Notes under the pieces: generated by a model | Told to the model about the DNA's origin: nothing | Databases searched by the model: none | The model's input: only the letters and a program-made list of their open reading frames with translations | Program-made: the position numbers and the translations under genes | Source of the DNA: Sipunculus nudus | Taxonomy: Eukaryota; Annelida; Sipuncula; Golfingiida; Sipunculidae | DNA length: 64,000 nucleotides | Assembly: GCA_026874595.1 (NCBI GenBank) | Contig: CM049307.1 | Location: 77,290,643 to 77,354,642 of the forward strand | Reading direction: 5' to 3' | Part shown: piece by piece, positions 48,001 to 60,606 of the stretch | How positions within the stretch are numbered: the stretch's first letter is position 1 | Layout: each line of letters begins with the position of its first letter

Positions 48001-51000
48001 TAAATTAATTGAGTTGTGTTCAAAGTCCTCCTTGAACATTTATATTTGAGTTGCCTTGGCTGTTTGTACTATTAACTTGACAGCCGAGAATAGAATTGTA
48101 AATTCACTGAAGGGGTGATATGATGAACATATTTACAACGTAGCGTTAAGTTCTTGGTATGAACGGTTTTGTACCTTATGAAAATTCAAAATGTACACCC
48201 CATAGAATCAGAGACGATTATTTGAAGAGTATGGATAAACTTGATAAGGAACTAAATTATTAGATTTATTAATTATTGTTTGGTTTAGTTTCAGTGATTA
48301 TAAAACGCCCAGGGGTGTGTCCATTGAAAAGCTGCTCGAAACGTAATTCTGCCCTCTGTTTTTAAGCGCGATGAAATGCCAGCGTTTATTGAAAGCCGGC
48401 CTTAAGAATTATTTCAGGTTTGCCTCTACAATGCTTTCCAATACTCTCACGCCGAGTTTCGCGCACACAAAAAAGAGCTCCTTTAGGGAATTTATCTGTT
48501 TGAGCCATCAATAGTGGTGATTTCACATCCACGGCACGCATGTGCGTAAGTGACCGGGCCTGGTTCACACCAAGATATAAAACGAAGCGTATTAAACGTA
48601 ATGTAAGTATATGTGTAGGCTCCAGTATGTTATAAAATGTTAAATATAAAAATAAAAAGCTGATATTATTTCAGTTTGGGAATTATATAAATATATTTAT
48701 AATGCATATATCGACTTTTTTTACAGAAGATAACATCCAAATAAGATGAGGGAAAAACTGTATCTGGAAAAAGATGCTGTCATTCATAGTCTTTGAAATA
48801 AGAAACAACAATACACGATGTACAATAACTGTTCCTCAGCATCTCTCTTTTTATGTACACATCATTAAAGAACTGTGTATTTTTTATGTCGTCAACCTGA
48901 CGTGCATCCTTGAGGCGGTAACCGAAACGCTCCAGTACAGACCATACACCGCAACCAGCAATTATACTGCATTCATCACAAATAGCATGGGTAGTTGTCT
49001 GGTATTTATACCAGCTCAGACTAATCCTTGATCAAAGTGGCTCATAGGATAAAAATAACTTCATGCACAGAGCAAACAGAGTGAACACTGTTGACGTGTA
49101 GACGGACGTGTCGTAGTTCCATCCTTGCAGGTAAGTCGTTGTAGAGCGATTGTGTTATTTTTCTGAGTAGCTGCCATAATGATTTACCGTCGATACCTCT
49201 GAGTAGCTGCCATTTACAGTCGATCCCTCTGAGTAGATGCTCTTGATCGTTGATCCCTCCGAGTAGCTGTCACTTACCGTTTATTCCTCTGAGATATTTT
49301 CCGACTCCCCCCCCCCCCCCCTTCCTTATAATCAGAACATCGCCGAGCTCCATCATTATACGCCGTTGCCCTTAAAAGGAAGACCGCTTGATCCTAATTA
49401 ATGTTTTTGACATTTTCAAAAGTGAAATGCAAATTATATTTAAGTAAGCTGCCCAAGTTTATATAATAATTATCATGTCTTAATATTTAGTGTCTTAAGT
49501 TGTGCAGTATTTCCTAAAGAATATAGGCAGGGGTTACATATTTACTGTTTTACTTTTCATCTGTATGTATCAACTATGTAGTGTTTTGAGACATGTTATA
49601 TTCACTTTATTACTAAGAACTGTGTATGTAAAATTATCTGCTCGCAGGAACTCAGTATGCACTTAAACTGAGCAATTTTGTAAGTATTGGAAATTACTCT
49701 CGGTCTGTGCAATGTATGCACCCTTGTATTTTGACTTTACAGTAAATTCTATGGGTATTGCATGACCTAGGAATCCGAAACACACACATTATGCATATTT
49801 AATCCCGACGGAATAATATGTGATGCGTAGCAGGCAAAATGTTTTACCACACCGTGTATTCAAGTGTCAGCATTTAAGTATTCCGTATACATGAGGTGCT
49901 GACATGGCCCAATCATGACCATCGTTCATACATTTCTTTGTTTGATTTTTTCATGAATTAAATTCATGGTTGGATATTTTTTAACCAGCATTGACAGCTC
50001 TGTTAAATTAACGATGGACGTGAGTCATTTGTGTACTGGGATCTATGGCATATATAACATCTCTTTACACGTTCACCTGACGAAGAAGCCTGTGTGCTTC
50101 GAATTAAGCTCGTGTGTTGTTACGGAACCTATTATCAACAGATCACGTATGCGTGACGAACATAAACTTTGTCATGGAGATAAAAAAAAAAAAAAATTCT
50201 GTAACATTAGGCAGCGTGAAATGTTTAGGGGAATGAATAAAGAAGTCGGTGGTTTTTTGTTAACAAATAATTATAATTTTTTCTTAAAACAATCCTAACC
50301 TTACAATACACTAAATCAATACAATTATACAGTGTAACGACAGTATAACAGTAAATCAATACAATTACACAGTATAACAAATAAAGTGTACAGTACCATA
50401 GTGTCCAGATGCTAGGCTTTTCTGGATACCACCACTGTCACAGCTCAACAAGTCCATTAAAACGTATCATCCAAATGAACAGTTCACATTAATCTTCTCA
50501 GAGAATAATAGTCCAATTCAATCCCGAAATCAATTTGTTGTAATCCAAAAGTGAAGTTCTGGTAATAGTCCCAAAGGCAAACTGAAGACTGAATAAAATC
50601 TGTTACAAAGTTTGAAGAATATCTATTAGTGCTGCATTATCGAAAAGGTCTACAAACTGACTCACACTCTTCCGTGTCCGCTGGAATTTTTCTCTCTCTT
50701 CTCTACTTGCTCTAAACACAGCCCCTTTTTATAACATTTTCATCCGAAAATTCTAGAAATGGTAAACTCCATAGAACAATACACACGTTAAAGGAACAGA
50801 CTTGAAACATCTAGAACAAAGAACAACGTGTTTCTACACTTCAGACCCCACGCGTTGGCCGGACCAACTCGCACGTCTCCCATCCCACGAACTATGCTTG
50901 CGCTACACGAATCAGAATGTAACACTCCTGTGCACAATAAACCTGGGCCTGCCTAACACGAATCAGAATGTCATCAGCGCACAAATAAGGAGACACCTGT

Positions 51001-51005
<5 letters not shown>

Positions 51006-51058
<53 letters not shown>
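51006..51058. repeat. (TA)n microsatellite
   Basis: About 26 TA units. Confidence 0.95.
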
Positions 51059-51060
<2 letters not shown>

Positions 51061-52145
51061 TCCTCAGTAGGTTCCAGAGCTTGCACACTGTTTGAAAAAA
51101 AGGGTATTTTAATAGGTATGAAAAGTGTTTTCTTTAAGTGTCCATACACGAATACCCTTTTAAAGGTATTTTGAAATACCCTTATTAAATACCTTATTAT
51201 TTATTTTAAAATAAAATACAGATTCTTATCTGTAAGTTCTGCAATTATCGGAATAGGTCCCAAAAACTGACGAGAAAGTCACACTCACAGTGCCCGCTGA
51301 TATTTTCCTCTTTTCCGGCTCCAAACACAGCCTCTATATATAGCTTTTTCACCCGAAGTCCAGAAACTTCCATTTCGGAATCTTCTAGACTACATCGAAC
51401 TTTTAGAACACAACGAACGCGCTCTGCGAGCAAACCAGAGTTCAGCAAGTTCGGTTCCCATAGCAACGCACAGGGTTTGCGTCTAACACGAATGAGAATG
51501 CCAGGCGCATAATAAACAGATAAATGTAACACATCCCATACGGGATCGGGCATGTGATGCTTTTATAGTCGTACGCGACGTGACGTCGTAACGTTCACAA
51601 AAGAACAAGTTCCAGTAATGAAAATATACCACTGTTGTCTTTTTGTGTTCTGTGGTGTTACGCTTCCACGCACTCTGTTCGATTGTCCACCATGGTGCCC
51701 TCACAACCGGTAACCTGTAGGACCCCCGACGTCATCAACGTCTCTACAGAACCACATAACAGTATGTGTCAGTCAACAACGAACATGTTACATATTCTTT
51801 CCCGTATAAATCGTAAATTTAGGATGCCAAGTGAGCAGTTTATATGTTTTTATGATATATGATAAGTTGCTGTGGGATATTTGTTACGTGTAAATGTTAT
51901 GTTATTAATCCTTCCATAGACATCAAATGTTGCCGCGGTGTACATTAAGCTTGTGTGTACTGGTATTTAAGAAAATATAAGCATTATATAAACAACCTTC
52001 ACATTTAAACAATATTGCCAGACGAGCTGAAGAAATAAATGATAAGGAGCAGATGATTAATTAGTAAATTCATTATGGGCCTTGTTTGCTGAGAAAATGG
52101 CGTTTGGGGCGCCCCCTCCCGGAAAATAATTAAAGAATCCCGCTG

Positions 52146-52153
<8 letters not shown>

Positions 52154-52227
<74 letters not shown>
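52154..52227. repeat. (TA)n microsatellite
   Basis: About 36 TA units after an A run. Confidence 0.95.
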
Positions 52228-52229
<2 letters not shown>

Positions 52230-52558
52230 GTAAACAAGGTGCGCTGCCTCCATATGTAAGACTATAAAACTAGTGATATAAGGATACCTGTTTTCAGCTT
52301 ACACACTGACATGCAAAAGTATTCATATTCCCTGATATTGACATGGAATTTGTGTAAGGTCGCCTGATAATTTTTTCATCTCTCCTTGTACAACTTTCAT
52401 ACAAAATTATTTATTTAATGACAATAAATACACTATAATATTCATATATATATATATATGTTTTATTCTGCTTTTATTCAGATGGGTTGGCTATGAGCAG
52501 ACGACATTTTATGACAACACAGTATCATTGAAACAGACGACATATTACGACAATCGTC

Positions 52559-52634
52559 ATGGATGGCAGGCGGGTAATAACCTTGTGTATTCTCATCTCC
52601 ATGGTATTCGCTTGTTACGACAACGACGCTGAGT
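52559..52634 (+). CDS. Candidate first coding exon (signal peptide) of the glutamate receptor
   Basis: ATG at 52559, a basic start MDGRR, a hydrophobic core VITLCILISMVFA and a polar CYDNDAE end: a good signal peptide with a likely cleavage after the Ala/Cys region. A strong GTATGT donor follows at 52635. It leaves one base (T), phase 1, and the receptor exon at 57957 enters in phase 1, so they can be spliced directly. The link is inference; the nearest alternative is an unrelated secreted protein. Intron length would be 5.3 kb. Confidence 0.4.
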
Positions 52635-53763
52635 GTATGTTTACACGTTTTATAATGATTATAATGATTAATGGTCCATATTCTGCAAATTTCTTGATGA
52701 AGTCTTTCCATTTAAAACAGACCACTATTTTTATTGTTTTTTTTTTTTTGTTTTGTTATTTTATTTCCCATATAAAAATGGGTATTCAAACATGTACTCC
52801 CTATACTAACAATTTTGCCACGTTTACGTCTGCGACTATATAGGTATCAGGATCCCGGCGGAGTATCCATCGAAGCTCAATGTACTGCTCTAGTTCCAGA
52901 TATAATTTTACATATACAGACTATATAGGATCCTCAATTCAACTATATAAATATCGTTTGTAAAGGATTCTTGATAGGCCAAACAGGTTTGTTTCTAAGG
53001 TATTATGCGTCAGTGTAGACTCCCGCTTCAAACATTTTGATGTTGATTTTCACTTGAATTTTACTCATATTGAGCCCCAGGAATAGGACATTCAAGGAAG
53101 TAAAATAATAAACATTTCATGAAAATTTCCCTTTGCTGTTTTGTCTTTTCCTGACTTTATCAAACAAATTATGCTATTATCATGATGTCTCCCGATTATC
53201 TGAAAATAAAAAGGTGCAGAAAATTCGACAGGTTCCACTCATTCATGAAAAAATGAGAAATTTAACGTTTTTTGCCTAACAAATAATTATACAAAGCAGT
53301 TATCTTAATACACAGATTTAAATTACTTAGTTGAGGAACAAGATGATTGAATATACTAGGACATCAACATTATCTTATATCCATTAACACTCTCTCCAAA
53401 CAAACAATTATTCATAAAGAAACATTCAAGATAATATGAGCAACATTACGAACAAAATTCACAGAAATGCAGTACCACAAAATCTACAGGGCATCAACCA
53501 GTGTTATTTAGTAATTAATTATGTAATGGTTTGGCCAGAAACACACAGACGAAAAATTTTAAAGTTTATTACAGAAATTGCGCCGTTGGCAAATTGCTGG
53601 ACAAGATGTGTGTGGATGTATTTTTTCACACTGACCACACTGATTTGATTTTGTCCGTTTCACAAAATTCTCGCCCTGACAGGGAAAGTGCCAGACCTGC
53701 TACCCCGGAGCAAAGTGATTCCAACCCTCCTGGCGCGGGGGGGGGTTGCAAATTATCCTGTGG

Positions 53764-53766
<3 letters not shown>

Positions 53767-53822
<56 letters not shown>
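53767..53822. repeat. (TA)n microsatellite
   Basis: About 27 TA units. Confidence 0.95.
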
Positions 53823-53827
<5 letters not shown>

Positions 53828-53943
53828 CAGTCGGATTCACGGTGGTTCGGATTTCTTCAGACCACTCTCACGATTTTGTGTTCATCGATGAGGTAATTTA
53901 TATATACATCGTTTCCGTTTGACGCAGTAGTGACGTGTGCTCG

Positions 53944-54144
53944 CTAAAGCCCAAAACACACTAACGTGCGCGTCACGCGTCAAGCGTCAAATCCGGAAAA
54001 AGTAGCTCCACTCTATTTATCATTGACAAAACAGATTAAAGCCCGTTTTCCATGGCGCGTATTTTTACTGCGCGTATTTTTACCGCGCGTGTTTTTAGAG
54101 CGCCTGTTTTAAAAGTCGCGCTGATAACCTATTTCCATGAGGCG

Positions 54145-54178
<34 letters not shown>

Positions 54179-55167
54179 CGCCTGGACAAGCAAACTTCCA
54201 AAATATGGCGGATCCAGGAAGGCACCAACAAGACTTTTCATGTTATTTTATGTATGGTATGTAGGCCTTAAAGTAGCACTAACGTACAGATCATTCCCTT
54301 CTCGTCCATAATCTTACTTATGTCACTGCAGATGTTTGTTAGGTGGCTCGAAGTCTTTGTATTCAGACTGAGACGAATCATACGAACATGGCCGGTTCCT
54401 CACCAGTTCTATCAGCTTTTCATAATTGTCAGTGCAGAACTTCATGGCCACGTTGCTGAAGTCACTCAAATGCGTGAAGGGATATTCTAAAATCCAGTGA
54501 CGTCATTAAGGGATTCCTTAGCAAACTCAATAAAAAACTTATAAAAGCCGCGGTCAAAAGTCGCCCCATGGAAACGCCAGTACATAATGTAATGTGAGCG
54601 ATTTTTTAAAACGCAGACAAAAGCTGCGCGTACTACGCGCGTTAACTGCCCCAAAAACGCGCCATGGAAAAGGACCTTAATGCGCGCGTCAAGCGTCCGC
54701 TATCGCTCCTTGAGCGATTTTTTTCGCGTGACGCGCGCTTGCCGCGTTGGGATTCCTGATGACATAACTTAAGAAGGGGTTTCCCTCCCCAGCACTCGCA
54801 TTCTATATTAAACTGCGGACAAAACGTTTGTTATCATTCATTGAACTATAATTATTGGTTTGTATCTGGATAGAAAACGTGCAACAAAGCAACACAAACA
54901 TCAAATATCGTTAAGAATAGTAACTGAGTTCTGTCATATTAAGAACTTGTTTTATCACAAACAGATACATATTTGTATACAATTAATTCAATGCTGATTA
55001 TTAAAATTATTATTTTTACAATGATTATTTTTTACAAAAATACAATAGGTGCTTGGTTAATACCATCAAATCTGACGCGTGTCGTGCGCGTTGTAGCCAC
55101 ATTGGTGTGTTTTGAATTTGTCGGAGCCGCGCGCGTAACGCGCGCGTTAGTCTGTTTTAGGCTTAAG
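53944..55167. mobile_element. Outer GC-rich inverted-repeat element
   Basis: The first 29 bases (CTAAAGCCCAAAACACACTA, then ACGTGCGCG) match the reverse complement of the last 29 at 25 positions. CG-rich blocks (GCGCGTCACGCGTCAAGCG) lie at both ends. No coding sequence. The target duplication is unclear. Another inverted-repeat element lies inside it. Confidence 0.55.
54036..54680. mobile_element. Inner inverted-repeat element flanked by TTAA, 645 bp
   Basis: Both ends are TTAA (54036-54039, 54677-54680). The inverted repeats share TTTTCCATGGCGCGT exactly after a few variable bases. TTAA flanks suggest a piggyBac-type insertion. Contains a 28-base A run (54150-54177). No transposase, so a small non-autonomous element. 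Confidence 0.65.
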
Positions 55168-57956
55168 TTTGACAGATGGCCCCCGATGATGTAACCCTTA
55201 ATACTGGTCAGCTGGCAGGGCGTCACTGTCGGCGTTAATCGCACATAGTGATATATTAAGAAGCACTGATAGAAATACTGTGATTATCCAACGACCCCTG
55301 CAGGCATATTATAATCACTAAACGACAGACAAAGAACGGTCTCAGGACTGCATTCAGAATTTTATTAAGTGGGTCCGTTATCCCCTGGCAGTCGGTCAGT
55401 TCTATGGGGACAGAGTGGACTCAAACTGCGGAGATGGTATTAATTTATGGACCCCATCGTCTCCTCCACTAATGGCCTATTTTTGTTCCATGTCTAATAT
55501 TTCATTGAAAGAGGAAACAAAATGTGGTTGAAAGCATTGCGAGTGAAAAGTTTTATAAAAAACAAAAATCATCCAGGCTTGATGATAAATACTGACAAGA
55601 TCCAAACAGTTCATATGAATGGTTTCGAAGAAATACCTCCGTCAATAGCTGATCATATTATAGGGTAATGTATGGAAATCTTGAATGACTCGGAATGAGA
55701 GTAACAGGGCATTCCCACTTCAACGAATTGATCTCCCGATGCGTTACGAACAGATTACGAAATTCCACGCGATTCGGCCCTGATTACATGATAATGCATA
55801 AGTTGAATCAGACACGTAGCATTACCTAGCTATTACGAGTTCATCACAATAACTCTGCAGTTTGTGTCATAGGAGCCACTGGTTACTACGGATTACAAGG
55901 AACCACCGAGCTTCTGCTACGAACATCATAGGCATTCGAAACGAAGTATACCGAACACATGCGAGGTACGCATTAGTAAGCATCCTTGCGATTCGCTTAT
56001 AGTAGAATATCAAAATATAATATACTCAGCGTGGGTGTTAATATCCTATGAGTGTGTGAATGTCGCATAATGGGTGGGCGAATTCCCGATGAGGTCATAT
56101 TTTCTGGGATATACCAGAGATCAAGGTTGTGTTCAAACAGTGTATTTTTATCCGTTTTAAAATTTCCATACCAAGAGTGATCTATTAAACATGCTTCTAT
56201 ATTCACCTTGAGCAGTGTGTTGGTGGAAACATGTGAGCCTTTTAGAACTGTTTGTGTCTGGCTGTGTTCGTGGATTTATCAGTTATCAAAATTGTGTGAA
56301 ACACAACCTATTTTGAACTGTATTTCAAATTTTTAATTTTCATACCAAGCGATACATTGCCCATATGCTTCCACATTTACATATTGTTTCTGGGACATTT
56401 AGATGCAGGTATGTGAGGCATTGTAAAACATATACCGAGTGTGCGAGTCTTGAATGATTGTGTGTGAATGCCCTAAGAGATGTGTGTGAGTGCTGTGTGC
56501 GGGGCCATGCGCACACAAGGATTGAAGGGGCCATATGCACGTAAATTTACATTGATTATTTTATATATATTATTAATAATTATAAAGAATGAGAGCCTCT
56601 TTTAACAAATTATGTTATTATATTCATTCATTTTTAATGTTATGCATTTTTTGTGCAAAGAACCTGTTCAAAAGCTGGTTCAGGAGTGCCCTTCCTGCAT
56701 ATCAGTCATTTTTGTTTCGCAGGAGCTCTTGATAACTTTGAAACAGTAGAACCTGCCTGACGTCAGATAGATCAGTTGATTGTTATAATAAATAAATTAT
56801 GATGATAACATGGGTTCATTTACTGTCATTTGGGAGTGGGAACTGTGGATAATTGTATCGATGTAAAGCAAATTTTGTCATTATAGAGATGATATTCTTT
56901 GTTCAGCTGTGAACATATGAGGGCGCACATAAATATTCAATGAGTATACGGGTTTGTGTATCGAGCAATTACAGGGGATGGGCTGGTTTATTATATGTTA
57001 TTTTAGTTGTTAACATTCCATATAAAAATATCTGAATTTATAAACGCTACATTAAAAGTGTAATTTTTACCGGACTAAACTATGTTAATCCATGTTAAGA
57101 CTGCAGAATCACGCTGTCACCGGGTACTGTGTACCGGGTACCCACCAGCAATGAAAATTATACTCCTTACTGAATATTCCTGTGTCGCAAATGTAAAGTG
57201 TATGAAGATATTTTAGGTATTATTTGGTCTGAACTGCTCAGTTTTTAAACATTCGCACAAAAAAGCTTGGAGAAATTAAAGGGGAAAAAATGGCTTCGTT
57301 CATGAATATACTATGAGGAGTTTCCGTGTAGCGTGTAGGGGGTAATCATGAACGGATTCTCATAAATTTTCAGGGCATTTCGGAAATGGGCATTTCGGAT
57401 TGTGGATCAAGCATATTCTCCCAATTCAGGAGCTTTATCAAGTAATATTTACAAATGCATGAATGAACTTTGTAATCTAGGCAAAAAAATAAGTGAATGC
57501 AGAAAGGTCTAGCCTTATGCTCCGCGCAGTGTGGCCTGGACATCTGTTCAGGTCACGGTCGAGCGCTCAGCACCTGCAAGTGACGTTTTCCAGTGGTTTT
57601 CTGCAATATGGCTTTTGCACACCAGTAATTTCAAATTATAGCACACCAGCAGAGTAACTGTAAGAGTTACATATGACCTACGACATTTGATAATTCGTCA
57701 AAAAGTTTTGAATCGACTCAAAGCTGAAATCGAGGTCTACGCACACTCACGCTATGCCCCCATTCGTGGAAGTGTTATTATCATTGTGTTTCCTCAATTT
57801 TGACCCTGTTGCCCATTGGTTGGACCTGTGCCAGAAAAACCTAAAACAATTACCTCAATCTCTGTACAAATACATTACATTCTATTTATGCACATTCAGT
57901 CAAAAATCACTGAAATGAATGTCGTATGTTAATGAATTTTCTTTCATTTTTTACAG

Positions 57957-58030
57957 TTACCCCGAAGTTGAGAATTAAGCGCCAGATCGACCCTAAATCC
58001 AAGAGGAATTTCAAGTTCACCACAACGAGG
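57957..58030 (+). CDS. Glutamate receptor exon: linker and first strand of the ligand-binding domain
   Basis: TTTTTTACAG acceptor, GTATGA donor at 58031. Enters phase 1, leaves phase 0, 24 full codons reading LRIKRQIDPKSKRNFKFTTTR. The KFTTTR joined by splicing to AEPYFM of the next exon corresponds to the conserved start of the S1 ligand-binding lobe. Exon length 74 bases, no stop. Confidence 0.7.
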
Positions 58031-58048
58031 GTATGACCGTTATCCTTC

Positions 58049-58062
58049 CCCCCCCCCCCCCC
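58049..58062. repeat. C homopolymer in the intron
   Basis: About 14 C residues just after the donor site. Confidence 0.9.
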
Positions 58063-58305
58063 AATTTTACTTTAACATCAGATGTTTTTTTACATGTCAC
58101 AAACGCTATAATAATGCCACTGAGTTTTCACGTCTGTTACATTGAATATATGTATATATATATGTTTGTGTGTGTGTTTGTGTTTAAAATATATATTATA
58201 ATTGTTGCGGCATCGTTGCCCCCATTGTGTTAAACATTTCACAAATGTTCGTTCATAGGATCCGCATTCCTCAGACGATCATTAAATGAAATGCGCATCC
58301 ATTTA

Positions 58306-58520
58306 TTAATACTCCAGATGGCTCTATCCAATTGTTAACAGGATGAACACCAGATGGCGCTATCCATTTGTTAACAGGATGAACTCCAGATGCCGTTACC
58401 TATTTGTTAATAGGATGAACACCAGGTGGCGTTAATCATTTTTTAATACGATCGACACCAGGTGGTGTTATCCATTTGTTCATATGATGGAAACCGGATG
58501 GCGTCAACTTCCGCACTGGG
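58306..58520. repeat. Intronic minisatellite of about 41 bp
   Basis: About five diverged units with the words ACACCAGATGGCG, TATCCATTTGTTAACAGGATG. Related fragments lie at about 59105-59140 and 59288-59330. Located in the intron before the exon at 59485. Confidence 0.85.
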
Positions 58521-59484
58521 TCAAAGGTCTACTGAGCCTATGATAGGACCCACCAATTATATACGGACTTAAGCATGTTTGACCTGATATTTGACCCAGT
58601 CAACTTCTCACTTGGGTGATCAGTAAACAGAAACAACATGTGACTCTCGATCCTTAGGGATTCATGTCTTATTTCAGCAGGCAATAATGGTTAATCTCCT
58701 AATTTATGCAGGTAATCCTTTTGCATAATTTTGAAAAGACCACAACAAATGTTCCTGTACTATCATTTTTGTCTGCAATAATTCTGGCAGCAGTTGTAGC
58801 ACGTTAACTATTAATGGTAGCATGTACACAAGTTTTTGTTTATATTTACAACACCGCGTCACAGATATTATCCCCCAAACAGGTCTGCAGGTTTATCAAT
58901 ATAAAAAATATGTTTCACGGACAAATGCCGTTTTTTTGTTATAGTTGAAATGGATAATGTCGAAGCCCTTTATATTCACTATTTGTCTGAATTATTGTCA
59001 TTTTCAATTGCGGGTCATATAGCTTGCTTCGACTGGATATCATACCCTGTGCACATTGACTGGCAGGAGATCTGTCCCCTTTATAGACGAGATCTCGCTT
59101 GAGTAGAATGCGGGTGGCGTTGTCCATTTTATTAATAAAAGGAATTTAAATGAATTGTTAAAATAATGAATATTTATAAAGCTTTTGATATCTTTTATAG
59201 ATTGATCATCTTCGTGAAGACTATTTATTTATAGAATGAAAAGCTATTTGCAGCAGATTTATTCTTTAATCAACACCAGAGAACGTCGATAATGTAATTA
59301 TAAGTCGTTTGTTAGAATGAACACAAAATGGAGTTTATGTTTTTTATGTGAAATGAACAACCGACCATGAAGATGTTCCGAACTATTTAAACCGATCTAT
59401 CCCACGAATGCTCCGTTAATTAAGATGCATCTCTCATAAGCAGTGCCTACCATTAACTATATTTTGTTTGTCTGTTTTCATTAG

Positions 59485-59703
59485 GCTGAACCTTACTTCA
59501 TGACTAAATCACCTGCGCGGATTTACCGAGGAAAGGGAGTGCCACTTTCACAGTGCTATGGATTCATTCCCGATCTGATTCGGGAACTGTCGGACGAGAT
59601 CGGCTTTACATATTCCTTCCAGATAGTTGCCGATGGCAGATATGGCCAAAGACTTAGGAACAGCACCAAATGGAACGGCATGATCGGGGAAGTCATTGAC
59701 GGG
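59485..59703 (+). CDS. Glutamate receptor exon: S1 lobe of the ligand-binding domain
   Basis: TTTCATTAG acceptor, GTAAAG donor, 73 codons, phase 0 on both sides. Reads AEPYFMTKS, GFIPDLIRELSDEIGFTY, then VADGRYGQ and WNGMIGEVIDG. These are the hallmark blocks of the ionotropic glutamate receptor S1 segment (EPY-M, G---DL--ELS-E-GF-Y, DG-YG, WNGM--E-IDG). No lesions, so the gene appears functional. Confidence 0.92.
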
Positions 59704-59995
59704 GTAAAGTTCGATATATTGGAAGATATTTTCATACCTCATATGTAATAGTATATATATCTGTTTTATTATCTCTAATTTAATACAGAGTAGAGAAAGA
59801 CCAATAGAGAGAGAAAAAAAAGAGAACATTGAATAAGAACGGAAAGAGACAGACAGACGCACACACACAAGCAGAAACAGACACACAGAGACAGAGTGTG
59901 TGATAGAGAGTGTGAGAGAGAGAGGGGGGGGGGGGGGAGAGATGTTGACATGGCTATGACGACAGTCCTGTATTGTTGTTGACTGTTTCTGTCAG

Positions 59996-60205
59996 AAAGC
60001 GGACATCGCTGCTGCTCCACTGACTGTCACAGCTGAACGAGAGAAGTTCGTTAACTTTATCCGTCCATTTGAGAACTTCGGCCTGACAGTTCTTGTACAG
60101 AAGAAAGCCTTCATGGGCCATTCCAAGACCTTCCCGATTGGCTTTGATATTTTCCGGCCACTCATGCCGGAAATGTATGGATTGGTAACCCTTGTCACTG
60201 TAACA
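59996..60205 (+). CDS. Glutamate receptor exon: S1 end and start of TM1
   Basis: TGTCAG acceptor (AG at 59994-59995), GTGAGT donor at 60206, exactly 70 codons, phase 0. Starts KADIAAAPLTVTAEREKFVN: the Pro, Thr and Arg that contact glutamate in AMPA/kainate-type receptors are kept (APLTVTAERE). It continues with FIRPFENFGLTVLVQKK and then the pre-TM1 and first membrane segment (DIFRPLMPEMYGLVTLVTVT). Confidence 0.92.
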
Positions 60206-60606
60206 GTGAGTCTTTATCAGTTTTTTTGTTACAAGCGTTACACAGGGTACCAATTTTAAATTATAGTCAGATATTATATATTGTCAGACAGTGCAATTAT
60301 TCTTCCACACGAATTTATGCCCAAACATAATACAATATCAGGCAATTAATAATGATACATCATTTTGTAAGGGGATGTTTACGGTTGTTTCAACAAATAT
60401 TTTTTTGAATTTACATGTCCTGTACATGTTGACTATATTGATAGGAATTTTATCTGGTTAAGAAATCGTCTTGGTGAAGGTATTCACTCTCTGAATGTTG
60501 TATGTTTATTCTTCCGGGTGGCAGTGATGATTATGTTGGTGATTATTATTACTATTATTATTGTAATTTTCTTTCTTATTCTTATTCCTCTTATTATCAT
60601 CAACAG

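Larger units (their letters stand above)
48001..52558. other. No gene seen; repeats only
   Basis: AT-rich intergenic sequence. Contains a C run (about 49309-49322), related segments of about 300 bp at 50640-50960 and 51260-51530 (both with AACACGAAT-AGAATG and CAAACACAGCC words), and TA repeats. A 60-codon minus-strand frame at 48386-48568 is unremarkable. Confidence 0.45.
52635..57956. other. Putative intron 1 of the receptor; no amino-terminal-domain exons seen
   Basis: Holds a TA microsatellite, a nested pair of GC-rich inverted-repeat elements and AT-rich unique sequence. I looked for exons of the bilobed amino-terminal domain and saw none. A 48-codon frame at 55522-55668 (NHPGLMINTDKIQTVHMNGF) is followed by a possible GTAATG donor but matches nothing I know. 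Confidence 0.4.

Noticed and set aside
48774..49031. 85-codon frame with hydrophobic segments
   Set aside because: AT-driven composition, no domain, no splice or promoter context.
49966..50298. 110-codon frame containing poly-Lys
   Set aside because: The Lys run comes from an A homopolymer; no recognisable domain.
59581..59600. GGGAACTGTCGG in the receptor exon matches part of the inverted repeat of the 29-kb insertion
   Set aside because: The 12-base match lies inside conserved coding sequence (RELSDE) and nothing else nearby resembles the element end.
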